DNA from: DASSUW01 sp963849695
GTDB lineage: Bacteria; Actinomycetota; Thermoleophilia; Solirubrobacterales; Solirubrobacteraceae
Reading direction: 5' to 3'
DNA: 64,000 nucleotides
NCBI GenBank assembly: GCA_963849695.1
Contig: CAWKIT010000011.1
Coordinates: 1-64,000, forward strand
The notes beneath the pieces were generated by a model that ran no database searches, was not told the DNA's origin, and saw only the letters and a list, made by a program, of their open reading frames with translations. Of this stretch, positions 10,175-18,445 are shown one piece after another. Within the stretch, counting starts at the first letter, position 1. The number at the start of each line of letters is the position of its first letter. The position numbers and the translations under genes are program-made.

Positions 10175-10597
10175 ATGGCCACCCTTCAAGCGGCGACCCT
10201 CCCCGCGAACAGCGCGCTCGACATCGCGGCTAGCGTGCTCCAGCAGGCCGAGCAGGCCTGGAACGAGGCCGACGGAGCGGCGTTCGGAGCGCTCTTCGCG
10301 GACGAGAGCGACTTCGTGAACATCCGCGGTGAGCACCACCGCGGCTCAGCCGTCATCGGACGCGGGCATCAGGCGATCTTCGACACGATCTACGCGGGCA
10401 GCACCGTCCGCTACCGGGTCGAACACGCCCGCCCGCTCGCGCCCGGCCACATCCTGGCCGTCGCCGGCGCGACGCTCGAGGCGCCGACCGGGCCGATGCG
10501 AGGCGTCAACCGCTCGCGGCTGACGGCCGTGCTCGCCCTGCAGGACGGTCGCTGGCTGATCACCGCGTTCCACAACACACTGGTTGCCGCGCACTAG
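10175..10597 (+). CDS. SnoaL-like/SgcJ-type NTF2-fold protein
   Basis: 140-residue NTF2-fold protein of the SgcJ/EcaC (DUF4440) group: LQQAEQAWNEADGAAFGALFADESDFVNIRG followed by RGSAVIGRGHQAIFDTIY and a beta-sheet end WLITAFHNTLV. Members include small oxidoreductases and binding proteins with unknown ligands. ATG 10175 is selected because AGGAGA lies 7 bases upstream; upstream in-frame sequence belongs to the promoter. Controlled by the divergent TetR gene. Confidence 0.82.
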   Translation: MATLQAATLPANSALDIAASVLQQAEQAWNEADGAAFGALFADESDFVNIRGEHHRGSAVIGRGHQAIFDTIYAGSTVRYRVEHARPLAPGHILAVAGATLEAPTGPMRGVNRSRLTAVLALQDGRWLITAFHNTLVAAH

Positions 10598-10607
10598 GGT
10601 TCGGCGA

Positions 10608-11348
10608 GTGGTCGTAGCGGTGTTCGGCGATGCCCACGCGCATGCGGAAGCGTTCGATGCCGTCATCGCCGCGGCCGACGCGTGTGGCGCGGAGCAGCTG
10701 TGGTCGCTGGGCGACATGGTCGGCCGCGGCCCGGACCCCGAGCACGTCGTGGCCCGCACGCGCGAGCTGTGCGCGGTGGCGCTGATGGGCAACCACGACT
10801 ACGGCGCGACGGGCTCGGCCGAGCCGACCAGGTTCGGCGAGCCCGGCTCGCCCGCGGTGCGTTCGATCGAGCTCGCGCGCGAGCGGTTGAGCGACGCCCA
10901 CGTCGCGTGGATGCGGACGCGGAAGCCGGCGGCGCGGCGAGGCGAGGTGCAGTGCTGGCACGGCGGTCCGCGCAACGCCGTGCACGAGTACGTCGGCGCC
11001 TCCAACGCTGCCGACTGCCTCGCCGTTCAGCGCGCCGAGCTAGGCCTCGTCGCGCACACCCATGCCCCGGCCGCGTGGCACCAGAGGGGGCCGGCGAAGA
11101 TCCGGGTCGGCGTGCCGATGGATCTCTCGGACGGCAAGTGGCTGCTGAATCCAGGAGCGGTCGGCGCGCCGGAGCCGTCGCGTCGCGGCTGGTGGGACGC
11201 CCTCGACCTCCAGGCGGCCGAGGGCGCGTGGTGGCTGCTGCTCGATCTCGAACGGCGGACGGCGACCTGGCACCGGGCGCAGTACGACCCCGCGCCGGCG
11301 CGCCTCCGGGCGCGCGCGCTGGGCATCGACGACTCAGCCGCCGGCTAG
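10608..11348 (+). CDS. metallophosphoesterase, calcineurin-like
   Basis: 246-residue enzyme with the phosphoesterase metal ligands in order: GDAHAH near the N-terminus, GDMVGRGPDP, GNHDYG, WHGGP and AHTHAP. This is the YfcE/serine-threonine phosphatase-like cytoplasmic group, usually hydrolysing small phosphodiesters. GTG 10608 lies 7 bases after TAGGGT (10595-10600), which overlaps the SnoaL stop codon, so a leaderless internal promoter is likely. The C-terminal part (LLNPGAVGAPEPSRR) is typical. Confidence 0.85.
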   Translation: MVVAVFGDAHAHAEAFDAVIAAADACGAEQLWSLGDMVGRGPDPEHVVARTRELCAVALMGNHDYGATGSAEPTRFGEPGSPAVRSIELARERLSDAHVAWMRTRKPAARRGEVQCWHGGPRNAVHEYVGASNAADCLAVQRAELGLVAHTHAPAAWHQRGPAKIRVGVPMDLSDGKWLLNPGAVGAPEPSRRGWWDALDLQAAEGAWWLLLDLERRTATWHRAQYDPAPARLRARALGIDDSAAG

Positions 11349-11730
11349 GCTCGGAGAGCGCTCCGAGCGCGTCGGCGGCGCGATCGACGGGCACGAGCAG
11401 GTGGTCGTGGTGGTAGCCGGCGATCACGTTGCACGAGATGCCGGCGCCGGCGAGCGCGGCGCTTACGGCGGCGGTGAGCCCGACGGCGTCGAGCGCCGAA
11501 TGCACGCGCAGCGTGATCCACGCGGCGAGGTAGTCGTAGGACACGCCGAGCGCGTCCGCGCGCTCGCGCCGCACCACCGCGGTGAGCCCTTCGACCTCGC
11601 GGATCGTCGCCTCGGGGTCGAGCTCGTCGAGGAGCGCCTCGTCGTGCACGACGACGAACACGAACGTCCCCGGGCGAACCTCGGGGTCGACGGACCTCAG
11701 CAGGGTCTCAATGTCTCGTTCGCCGGACAT
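11334..11730 (-). CDS. ACT-domain protein, 3' end uncertain
   Basis: About 132 residues by family comparison: N-terminal ATIREVEGLTAVVRRERADALG and an ACT fold in AWITLRVHSALDAVGLTAAV...GISCNVIAGYHHDHLLVPVDRA. Proteins of this type probably sense amino acids. The strict frame does not stop after the domain but stays open to 10663, antisense to the metallophosphoesterase, with low-quality Arg/Pro-rich sequence. Skipping one base near 11345 gives a stop at 11334, the normal family length, so I give that end and suspect a one-base insertion. ATG 11730 starts 2 bases after the remnant at 11733. Confidence 0.65.
11349..11368. terminator. hairpin between convergent genes
   Basis: GCTCGGAG AGCG CTCCGAGC: eight perfect pairs with a 4-base loop directly after the metallophosphoesterase stop. 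No T-tract on either strand, so termination activity is only suggested. It could serve both converging transcripts. Confidence 0.45.
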
Positions 11731-11732
11731 CT

Positions 11733-11885
11733 CTACGAGCGCTTCCGAGCAAGGTATGCGACCAGCCCGCGCGGCATCGGCTCGACCCGGCAGTGGCCGC
11801 CGGGGAGCGAGGCGAGCGCGGTGAAGCCCGGTGCGTGAATCGCGGCGAGATCCTCTCCGTAGCCGTCCATCCTCGGGAGGAGCAT
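11733..11885 (-). pseudogene. methyltransferase remnant with internal deletion
   Basis: A 50-residue frame joins an opening typical of one class I SAM methyltransferase group (YGEDLAAIHAPGFTALA) directly to an ending typical of the same proteins (GLVAYLARKRS); the whole SAM-binding core is absent. Its stop codon is 2 bases before the ACT-domain start, so the intact ancestor was probably translationally coupled to it. Recognition rests on short segments and is tentative. Confidence 0.4.
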
Positions 11886-11943
11886 GAAGGCAGCGCGGCT
11901 CCGCGCCTCGTCAACTCGCGAGGCTGGGCGTGGCGGTCCGGCG

Positions 11944-12262
11944 AACTGCGGCTGGGTAGGGGAATGGCGAAGCCGCCGGCGCGGCCGGTCCGAGAGCGGC
12001 GCGACCGGTCTCGTTGTGGATTTCTACAACGGATCCGGCAGATCGGGCCGAGGATCAAGCTGAAATCACCGCCGACACCCCTCACAAGCGGCGCTCGGAG
12101 CTCGGTTCGGCGCGTTTCTTCCAAGCCGTCCTGCCCTAGTGTCGATATACGACACCCAGTTGGCACAGCACCCGTTGGAGATTCCCACAACGCCCAAGCC
12201 GCCCACGGCGCCGACGGCCCGGCCGCGCGGGCCGCTCGCCGCTTCCCCACCCAGCCGCAGTT
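11944..12262. repeat. intergenic repeat element, copy A, with 18-base terminal inverted repeats
   Basis: This 319-base element fills most of the gene-free stretch 11886-12315. It is bounded by AACTGCGGCTGGGTAGGG (11944-11961) and its inverted copy CCCCACCCAGCCGCAGTT (12245-12262), 17 of 18 matching; GC-rich arms extend inward from both ends. The centre holds CCGTCCTG (12126-12133) followed by GTGTCG-ATATA-CGACAC, a perfect 6-base stem (12139-12155). The left end is identical over 18 bases to copy B at 42429, and the core resembles copies B and C. No open frame or transposase inside. The few bases outside the element up to 12315 show nothing. Confidence 0.75.
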
Positions 12263-12315
12263 GGCCGGCGTCGCCACCACCCACCCGTTGCGCCGCCTCA
12301 AGCGGCAACGCGCCG

Positions 12316-13191
12316 CTAGTGCAACGGCTTGCCGCCCGTCGCGCCGATCACCTCGCCGCTGATGTAGCGCGAGTCCTCGGTCGCGAGGAACACGTACAGC
12401 GGCGCCAGCTCGCCGGGCTGCCCGGGACGCCCGAGCGGCGTGTCCTCGCCGAACTGCGCGTTCTTCTCGCCCGGAAAGCTCATGACCACGAGCGGCGTCC
12501 AGATCGGCCCGGGCGCGACCGCGTTGACGCGGATGCCGCGCTCGGCCACCTCCTGCGCGAGCCCCTTCGTGAACGTGCTGATCGCGCCCTTGGTGGCGGC
12601 GTAGTGCAGGAGCTGCGGGCTCGGCTGGGCGGCCTGGATCGAGGTCGTGTTGATGATCGTCGCCCCCGGCTCCATCTTCGGCACCGCGGCCTGGCACAGA
12701 TGGAACATGGCGAGGATGTTGGTGCGGAACACGAAGTCCAGCTCGTCCGGCGGGATCTCCAGGAACGACTCGTACGCCATCTGGTAGGCGGCGTTGTTGA
12801 CGAGCACGTCGAGCCGGCCGAGGTCGCCGGCGGCCTGCTCGACCAGCGCGCGGCAGTGCTCGCGGTCGCCGATGTCGCCCGCCACGGTGATGCACCGGCG
12901 GCCGGCCTCCTCGACCAGGCGCCTGGTCTCGGCCGCGTCGTCGTCCTCCTTCCAGTACGAGCACAGCACGTCGGCGCCCTCCCGCGCGAACGCGATCGCC
13001 ACCGCGCGGCCGATGCCGGAGTCGCCGCCGGTGATCAGCGCGACGCGGTCCTTGAGCCGGTCGTGGCCGACGTAGCTCTCCTCGCCGTGGTCGGCGAGCG
13101 GCTCCATCTCCGCCTCGCGGCCGGGCGGCTCCTGCTCCTGCTCGGGGAACGGTGGGGTCGGCTGGGCTTCTGTCGGGTTCTCGGTGCGCAT
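12316..13191 (-). CDS. SDR-family oxidoreductase (YghA/YhxC type)
   Basis: 291-residue NAD(P)-dependent short-chain dehydrogenase. Nucleotide motif TGGDSGIG, NAAYQ (NAG equivalent), catalytic Ser in TTSIQA and YAATK for the Tyr-Lys pair; C-terminal APGPIWTPL. The 45-residue Pro/Glu-rich N-terminal extension is typical of the YghA/YhxC stress group. It starts 25 bases after the SigG-like sigma gene stop on the same strand, so the sigma factor and SDR likely form an operon. Substrate unknown. Confidence 0.9.
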   Translation of the reverse strand: MRTENPTEAQPTPPFPEQEQEPPGREAEMEPLADHGEESYVGHDRLKDRVALITGGDSGIGRAVAIAFAREGADVLCSYWKEDDDAAETRRLVEEAGRRCITVAGDIGDREHCRALVEQAAGDLGRLDVLVNNAAYQMAYESFLEIPPDELDFVFRTNILAMFHLCQAAVPKMEPGATIINTTSIQAAQPSPQLLHYAATKGAISTFTKGLAQEVAERGIRVNAVAPGPIWTPLVVMSFPGEKNAQFGEDTPLGRPGQPGELAPLYVFLATEDSRYISGEVIGATGGKPLH

Positions 13192-13216
13192 ACCGCCGGG
13201 TCTTCCCGGCGGCGGG

Positions 13217-14302
13217 CTATGCGATTCGCGGAGGCAGCCCGAAGCGCTCGAAGACGTTGCGCGCCGGATCGAGCGCCTGGTCCGGGAAGCGCGCGTAGTA
13301 CTCGGGATCGCGGCCTTCCATCGCGCGCGTGATGAACGCCGTGACCTCCTTGATCCGGTCGCCCTCGAACGTGATGACGTCGAGCGCGAACGGCAGGTAG
13401 CACCGCTCCGCCTCGTCCCATGTGTAGGCGGCGACCGCGGGCTGCCCGTTCGCGGTCGTGGCCAGGCGCCGCCACCGCCATTCGCCGGACATCGGGCCGC
13501 GGGCGAGGAAGCCGGAGACGTCCTCGAGGCCGCGGAACCAACTCGCGAGCGGGGGCATCGACCAGGCGGCGTCGTCCGCCAGCAGCTCCACCACCGCGTC
13601 GACGTCGTCCCTGCCCAAGGCGTCGATGTAGCGCTCGACGATCTCGCGCAGCCGCTCGTCGCCGAGCTCCCGCAGCGTCGCCTGCTGGCTCTGCGCCGGC
13701 AGCTTCTCGTCGATGGTCTTGCGTGCGCGCTGGAGCGCGCTGTTGACGGACGCGACCGAGGTGTCGAGCGCCTCCGCGACCTCGGCGGCCGAGAACCCGA
13801 GCACCTCGCGCAGGATCAGCGCCGCGCGCTGGTTGGCGGCGAGGTGCTGGAGCGCGGCGACGAACGCCAGCTCGACGCTCTCGCGCTGCTCGTAGTGCGC
13901 CTCTGGGCTCACGGCGCCGTCGGCGAGCTGCGCGTCCGGGTACGGCTCGATCCAGACCGACTCGACGACCGGCTCGCCGACGCCGTCATGCGGGTCCCAC
14001 GACGGGCCGAAGTCGACCGGCAGCACCCGCTTGGGCCGCTTGGCGAGCTGGTTCAGGCACGTGTTGGTGGCGATCGTGTACAGCCAGGACCGGAGCGAGC
14101 TGCGCCCCTCGAACCGCTTCAGGCCGCGCCACGAGCGCAGCAGCGCCTCCTGGACCGCGTCCTCGGCGTCGTGCACCGAGCCGAGCATCCGGTAGCAGTG
14201 GGCGTGCAGCTCGCCGCGGTAGGGCTCCACCAGCGGCTCGAAGGCGTCCTCCCTGCCTGCGCGGGCGGCCTGCAGCAGCTCCTGCTCGATCGAGACGGCC
14301 AT
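13217..14302 (-). CDS. ECF sigma factor, SigG-like, with C-terminal NTF2-like domain
   Basis: 361-residue sigma factor. Region 2 lies at about residues 15-85 (YRMLGSVHDAEDAVQEALLRSW; SWLYTIATNTCLNQL) and region 4 at about 145-195 (RAALILREVLGFSAAEVAEALDT; SVNSALQRARKTI). Residues about 215-345 form a SnoaL/NTF2-like domain (VERYIDALGRDDVDAVVELLADDAAWSMPP) that in related sigma factors tunes activity. ATG 14302 lies 6 bases after TAATCT on the minus strand, indicating a leaderless transcript. Divergent from the MFS gene; the SDR follows. Confidence 0.9.
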   Translation of the reverse strand: MAVSIEQELLQAARAGREDAFEPLVEPYRGELHAHCYRMLGSVHDAEDAVQEALLRSWRGLKRFEGRSSLRSWLYTIATNTCLNQLAKRPKRVLPVDFGPSWDPHDGVGEPVVESVWIEPYPDAQLADGAVSPEAHYEQRESVELAFVAALQHLAANQRAALILREVLGFSAAEVAEALDTSVASVNSALQRARKTIDEKLPAQSQQATLRELGDERLREIVERYIDALGRDDVDAVVELLADDAAWSMPPLASWFRGLEDVSGFLARGPMSGEWRWRRLATTANGQPAVAAYTWDEAERCYLPFALDVITFEGDRIKEVTAFITRAMEGRDPEYYARFPDQALDPARNVFERFGLPPRIA

Positions 14303-14397
14303 CAGCTCAGATTAGACCGATGAGTCGGCGCGACGGGCCCGGTCTTACCTCCAGACAGTCCTCCCCAGACCCCCGACCCCAAAGGAGACGTTCGACC

Positions 14398-15865
14398 GTG
14401 ACTTCCCAGACTGACGACCGCTCGCGCTGGATGGCGCTGGTGGTGCTGTGCGTCGGAATGCTGATGATCGTGCTGGACGCCACCGTGGTGAACGTGGCGC
14501 TGCCGTCGATCCAGGAGGATCTCGGCTTCTCGCAGTCGAGCCTCGCCTGGGTCGTCAACGCCTACCTGATCGCCTTCGGCGGCCTGCTGCTGCTGGCCGG
14601 GCGCTTCGGTGATCTCATTTCCCGCCGCGGCGTGTTCCTCGCCGGGCTCGGCGTGTTCTCGGTCGCCTCGCTGCTGTGCGGCGCCGCTCAGACGCAGGAG
14701 ATGCTGATCGCGGCGCGGTTCGTGCAGGGCGTCGGCGGCGCGATGGCCTCGGCCGTGATCCTGGGCATGATCGTCACGATGTTCCCGGAGCCGCGCGAGC
14801 AGGCGAAGGCGATCGGCATCTACGGCTTCGTCGCCTCCGCGGGCGCCTCGGTCGGCCTGCTGGCCGGCGGCGTCCTCACCCAGGCCATCAACTGGCACTG
14901 GATCTTCTTCGTCAATATCCCGATCGGGATCGTGACCGCCGTGCTCGCCATGCGACTGCTGGACAAGGACCGGGGCGTCGGCTTCGGCAAGGGCGCCGAC
15001 ATCCTGGGTGCGGTCCTGGTCACCGCCTCGCTGATGCTGCTCGTGTACACGATCGTGGAGCCGGCGGCCGACGAGGGCTGGGGCGCCACCCGCACGCTCG
15101 TCCTCGGCGCCGGCGCCGATCGCGCTGCTGGTCGCGTTCCTCGTGCGCGAGGCGACGGCGAGCAACCCGCTGATGCCGCTGCGGATCTTCCGCTCGCGCA
15201 ACGTGGCCGGCGCCAACGCGATCCAGGCCCTGTTCGTGGCCGGGATGTTCGGCATGTTCTTCATGGGCGCGCTCTATCTGCAGACCGTGCTCGGCTACAG
15301 CGCGCTCGAGACCGGCGTCGCGTTCCTGCCGTCGACGATCGTGATGGGCACGCTGTCGATCCGCTACTCCGAGCGCCTGGTGATGCGCTTCGGTGCCCGG
15401 GCCACGCTGCTGCCCGGGCTGGTGCTGGGCGTGGCCGGGCTGACGCTGTTCACGCTGGCGCCCGTCGACGGCTCGTACGCCCTCCACGTGCTGCCGGTGA
15501 TGGTCCTGCTCGGGGCGGGCGCCGGCCTGGCCTTCCCGGCGCTGATGACGCTGTCGATGTCGGGCGCGTCGCCGAGCGACGCCGGGCTCGCCTCCGGCCT
15601 CGTGAACACGACGCTGCAGGTCGGCGGCGCCATCGGCCTCGCCGTGCTGGCCACGCTCGCCTCGTCGGAGACCGGCCGGCTGCGCGAGAGCGGCGAGTCG
15701 GCGCTGTCCGCGCTCAACGGCGGCTACCACCTGGCGTACCTGATCGGCGCCGGTCTCATCCTCGCGGCGATCGCGGTCGCCGTGTCCGTACTCCAGCCGG
15801 AGCGCAAGGCGGCCGAGAAGGCCGCCCGCGTGACCCGGCGCAAGCCCGCCTACTCGGAGGTATAG
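14398..15865 (+). CDS. DHA2/EmrB-type MFS exporter, frameshifted near 15115
   Basis: Drug:proton antiporter type with many membrane helices. The first half shows the EmrB/QacA features: LDATVVNVALPSIQEDLGFS in helix 1, GRFGDLISRRG loop, and motif C-like GASVGLLAGG. After TRTLVLGAGA the frame must move by one base near 15112-15119 to continue IALLVAFLVREATASNP and on to EV at 15865. Both halves are otherwise intact, full family length about 488 residues, so either an assembly indel or a very recent mutation. GTG 14398 follows AAAGGAG. The VOC gene 4 bases downstream is in the same operon. Confidence 0.85.
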
Positions 15866-15869
15866 ACAC

Positions 15870-16241
15870 ATGCTCGGCAACAGCAAGGCGTTCAACGGCT
15901 TCGCGGCCCCTGACATCGAGGAGGCCCGCCGGTTCTACGGCGAGACGCTGGGGATCGAGACGTCGGAGGAGAACGGCCTCCTGACGCTCCACCTGGCCGG
16001 CGACCGCCCGACGATGGTCTACCCGAAGCCGGACTTCGAGCCGGCGACGTACACGATCCTCAACTTCCCGGTCGAGGACATCGACGCCGCGGTCGACGAG
16101 CTCGTCACCCGCGGCGTCGAGATCGAGCGCTACGACGGCTTCGGACAGGACGAGAAGGGCATCGCGCGTGACGCCGGGCCGCCGATCGCGTGGTTCAGGG
16201 ACCCGGCCGGCAACATCCTGGCGGTGCTTCAGCTCGACTGA
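15870..16241 (+). CDS. VOC (glyoxalase/bleomycin-resistance) family protein
   Basis: 123-residue vicinal-oxygen-chelate protein: DIEEARRFYGETLGIE at the N-terminus, paired beta-alpha-beta repeats, and AWFRDPAGNILAVLQ at the end. Family members bind metals or sequester drugs. Located 4 bases after the MFS exporter, suggesting a shared detoxification role. Its 3' end overlaps the convergent cupin gene by 13 bases. Confidence 0.88.
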   Translation: MLGNSKAFNGFAAPDIEEARRFYGETLGIETSEENGLLTLHLAGDRPTMVYPKPDFEPATYTILNFPVEDIDAAVDELVTRGVEIERYDGFGQDEKGIARDAGPPIAWFRDPAGNILAVLQLD

Positions 16242-16531
16242 TCGAGCCACTCGGTGGCGAACCGCGGGCTCACGTGGATCGCCACCATCCCGAGCGGTTC
16301 CTCGCCGGTGTTGACGAACGCGTGCGGCGTGTCGGGCCCGACGACGACGATGTCGCCCGCCCGCGCCACCCGCTCCTCGTCGCCGATCGTGAACGTCACC
16401 TCGCCTTCGCGGAGGACGAACACCTCCTCGTACCGGTGACGGTGCAGCGACGGGCCGCGGCCGGGCGGCGTGTCGACGAGGATGATCGACACGCCGGCGC
16501 CCAGCTCGTCGCCGGTGAGCTCACGGCTCAT
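16229..16531 (-). CDS. cupin-domain protein
   Basis: 100-residue single cupin barrel. Metal ligands appear in LHRHRYEEVFVLREGEVTF (motif 1, with two His and Glu) and PDTPHAFVNTG (motif 2 His). Function unknown; small cupins of this size act as sensors or dioxygenase-like enzymes. It overlaps the AhpD-like gene upstream by 11 bases, so the two are translated from one message. Confidence 0.85.
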   Translation of the reverse strand: MSRELTGDELGAGVSIILVDTPPGRGPSLHRHRYEEVFVLREGEVTFTIGDEERVARAGDIVVVGPDTPHAFVNTGEEPLGMVAIHVSPRFATEWLDQSS

Positions 16532-16973
16532 AGGTCATGTGCGTCGCGACGGCGAGGCGGTTCCAGCCATTGATCGTCACGATCGCATACAGGAGTGCCG
16601 CGAGCTCCTGCGGCTCGAGGTGCTCGGCGGCGGCCTCGTACGGAGTGTCGAGGTCGCTGTCGTGGCGGAGCCGCGTGAGCGCCTCGGTGAGCGCGAGCGC
16701 CGCGCGCTCGCGCTCGCTGAACAGCGGTGACTCGCGCCAGGCCGATACGGCGAACAGGCGCCGCTGGCTCTCGCCGGCCGCCAGGGCGTCGTGCGTGTGC
16801 ATGTCGACGCAGTAGGCGCAGCCGTTGAGCTGCGACGCGCGCAGCTTGACGAGATCGGCGAGGCGAGCGTCGAGGGCGGAGTCGCCGGAGGCGCGGTCGA
16901 GCGCGAGGTAGGCGCGGTAGAGGTCGCGGGCGTCCTTGGCGATGTCGACCCGGGGAGCGGTGCTGGTTGTCAT
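16521..16973 (-). CDS. AhpD-like carboxymuconolactone decarboxylase-family protein
   Basis: 150-residue all-helical AhpD-fold protein. The CxxC redox pair C52/C55 and H59 are intact in NGCAYCVDMHTHDAL, the peroxidase-type active site. ATG 16973 is divergent from the MocR regulator with 46 bases between starts; in related genomes MocR-type regulators often control such neighbours. Probable role in peroxide or organic hydroperoxide reduction, unproven here. Confidence 0.88.
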   Translation of the reverse strand: MTTSTAPRVDIAKDARDLYRAYLALDRASGDSALDARLADLVKLRASQLNGCAYCVDMHTHDALAAGESQRRLFAVSAWRESPLFSERERAALALTEALTRLRHDSDLDTPYEAAAEHLEPQELAALLYAIVTINGWNRLAVATHMTYEP

Positions 16974-17008
16974 GGCTTGACGCTAGCCTCCAAGCGAGCC
17001 AACCTGAA

Positions 17009-17040
17009 GGGCCAGTCCGGTGCAGAATGATTGGGCCAGT
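17009..17040. promoter_or_regulatory. direct repeats, probable MocR operator
   Basis: GGGCCAGT occurs at 17009-17016 and 17033-17040, 24 bases apart, in the short gap between the AhpD-like and MocR genes; the second copy lies just inside the MocR coding start. MocR/GabR proteins typically bind paired direct repeats in the divergent promoter region. Confidence 0.5.
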
Positions 17041-18417
17041 TCGCTCGACCTACACGTCGAGCTGGAGTCCGGCGGCGGGCGCCGCGACGCGGTCGAGCGC
17101 GCCGTCCGGGCCGCGATCCGCAGCGGCCGGCTGCCGCCGGGCGACCGGCTCCCGTCGACCCGAGCGCTCGCGCACGACCTCGGCCTCGCCCGCGGCACCG
17201 TGGCCGACGCGTACGCCCAGCTCGCCGTCGAGGGGTACCTGAGCACGAGCCCGGGCGCGCCGACGCGCGTCGCAGCCGGGCCGGTAGCACACGACGGCCC
17301 GCCGCCACCCGGCCTCGCCGGCCCGTCCTCGCCCGGCGCAGGGCTCGATCTGCGGGTCGGGCTGCCCGACCTCGGCTCCTTCCCGCGCGCGGCGTGGCTG
17401 CGCGCGCTGCGCCGCGCGCTTGCCGGCGCCCCCGATCGCGCGCTCGCCGGTGGCGATCCGCGCGGGCGCCCGGAGCTGCGGGCGGCGCTCGCCGGCTACC
17501 TCGGCCGCACCCGCGGCGTGCTCGCCGACCCGGAGCGGATCGTGGTCTGCTCGGGCTACACGCAGGGCCTCGCGATCCTCTGCGGTGCCCTGCGCTCGTC
17601 GGGCGTGCGCGCGATCGCGATGGAGGATCCGTGCCTGCACCATCAGCGCGCGATCGCGGCCGCCGCGGGCCTCGCGATCCGCCCGCTCGCGGTCGACGAC
17701 GAGGGCGCGTCGGAGGAGGTGCCGGCCGGCGCCGGCGCCGCCGTCGTCACGCCGGCGCACCAGTTCCCGCTCGGGCCGACGCTGGCGCCCGCCCGCCGGT
17801 CCGGCCTCGTTGCGTGGGCGCGCTCCGCCGGCGCCTTCGTGGTGGAGGACGACTATGACGGCGAGTTCCGCTACGACCGCCAGCCGCCGGGGGCGCTCCA
17901 GGGCCTCGACCCCGAGCACGTCGTGTACGCGGGCACGGTGAGCAAGACGCTCACGCCGGGGCTGCGGATCGGGTGGCTGCAGCTGCCGCGCCGGTTGCTC
18001 GAGCCGGTGATCGAGGCGAAGACGGTCGCCGGCGACACCCAGGCGCTCGACCAGCTCGCGCTCGCCGAGCTGCTCACCTCGGGCGCCTACGACCGGCACG
18101 TGCGCCGGATGCGCCAGCGCTACCGCCGCCGGCGCGACCAGCTGCTCGACCTGCTCGCCACCCACGCTCCCGCGCTCCGCACCCGCGGGGTCGCCGCCGG
18201 ATTGCACGTGGCGCTCGACGTGCCGGACGAGGCCGCCCTGGTGGCGCATGCCGCCGAACGCTCACTCGCGCTCAACGGCCTCGGCCCGTTCTGGCACGAG
18301 CCGCGCGAGGACCGTCAGGGAGTCGTGCTCGGCTACGCCGCGCCGCCCGAGCACGCGTACGGCCGAACCCTGGCCACGCTCGCCGACGCGCTCCGCGCAA
18401 GCGGCGCAGCCGGATGA
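17020..18417 (+). CDS. MocR/PdxR-type PLP-dependent transcriptional regulator
   Basis: 465-residue fusion. Residues about 22-85 are a GntR-type winged helix (RDAVERAVRAAIRSGRLPPGDRLPSTRALAHDL), and residues about 105-460 an aminotransferase-like domain with DPRGRPELRAALAGYL, EDDYDGEFRY and the PLP lysine K309 in VVYAGTVSKTLTPGLRIGWL. Such proteins sense PLP or amino compounds and activate divergent genes. Start GTG 17020. Ends 28 bases from the convergent glycosyltransferase gene. Confidence 0.9.
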   Translation: MQNDWASSLDLHVELESGGGRRDAVERAVRAAIRSGRLPPGDRLPSTRALAHDLGLARGTVADAYAQLAVEGYLSTSPGAPTRVAAGPVAHDGPPPPGLAGPSSPGAGLDLRVGLPDLGSFPRAAWLRALRRALAGAPDRALAGGDPRGRPELRAALAGYLGRTRGVLADPERIVVCSGYTQGLAILCGALRSSGVRAIAMEDPCLHHQRAIAAAAGLAIRPLAVDDEGASEEVPAGAGAAVVTPAHQFPLGPTLAPARRSGLVAWARSAGAFVVEDDYDGEFRYDRQPPGALQGLDPEHVVYAGTVSKTLTPGLRIGWLQLPRRLLEPVIEAKTVAGDTQALDQLALAELLTSGAYDRHVRRMRQRYRRRRDQLLDLLATHAPALRTRGVAAGLHVALDVPDEAALVAHAAERSLALNGLGPFWHEPREDRQGVVLGYAAPPEHAYGRTLATLADALRASGAAG

Positions 18418-18445
18418 CGACTCGCGGCGGCCACCGGAAGGACTC

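Noticed and set aside
11886..12315. A coding gene in the gene-free stretch
   Set aside because: Open frames there are short, without ribosome sites or protein-like composition, and the DNA is explained by repeat copy A.
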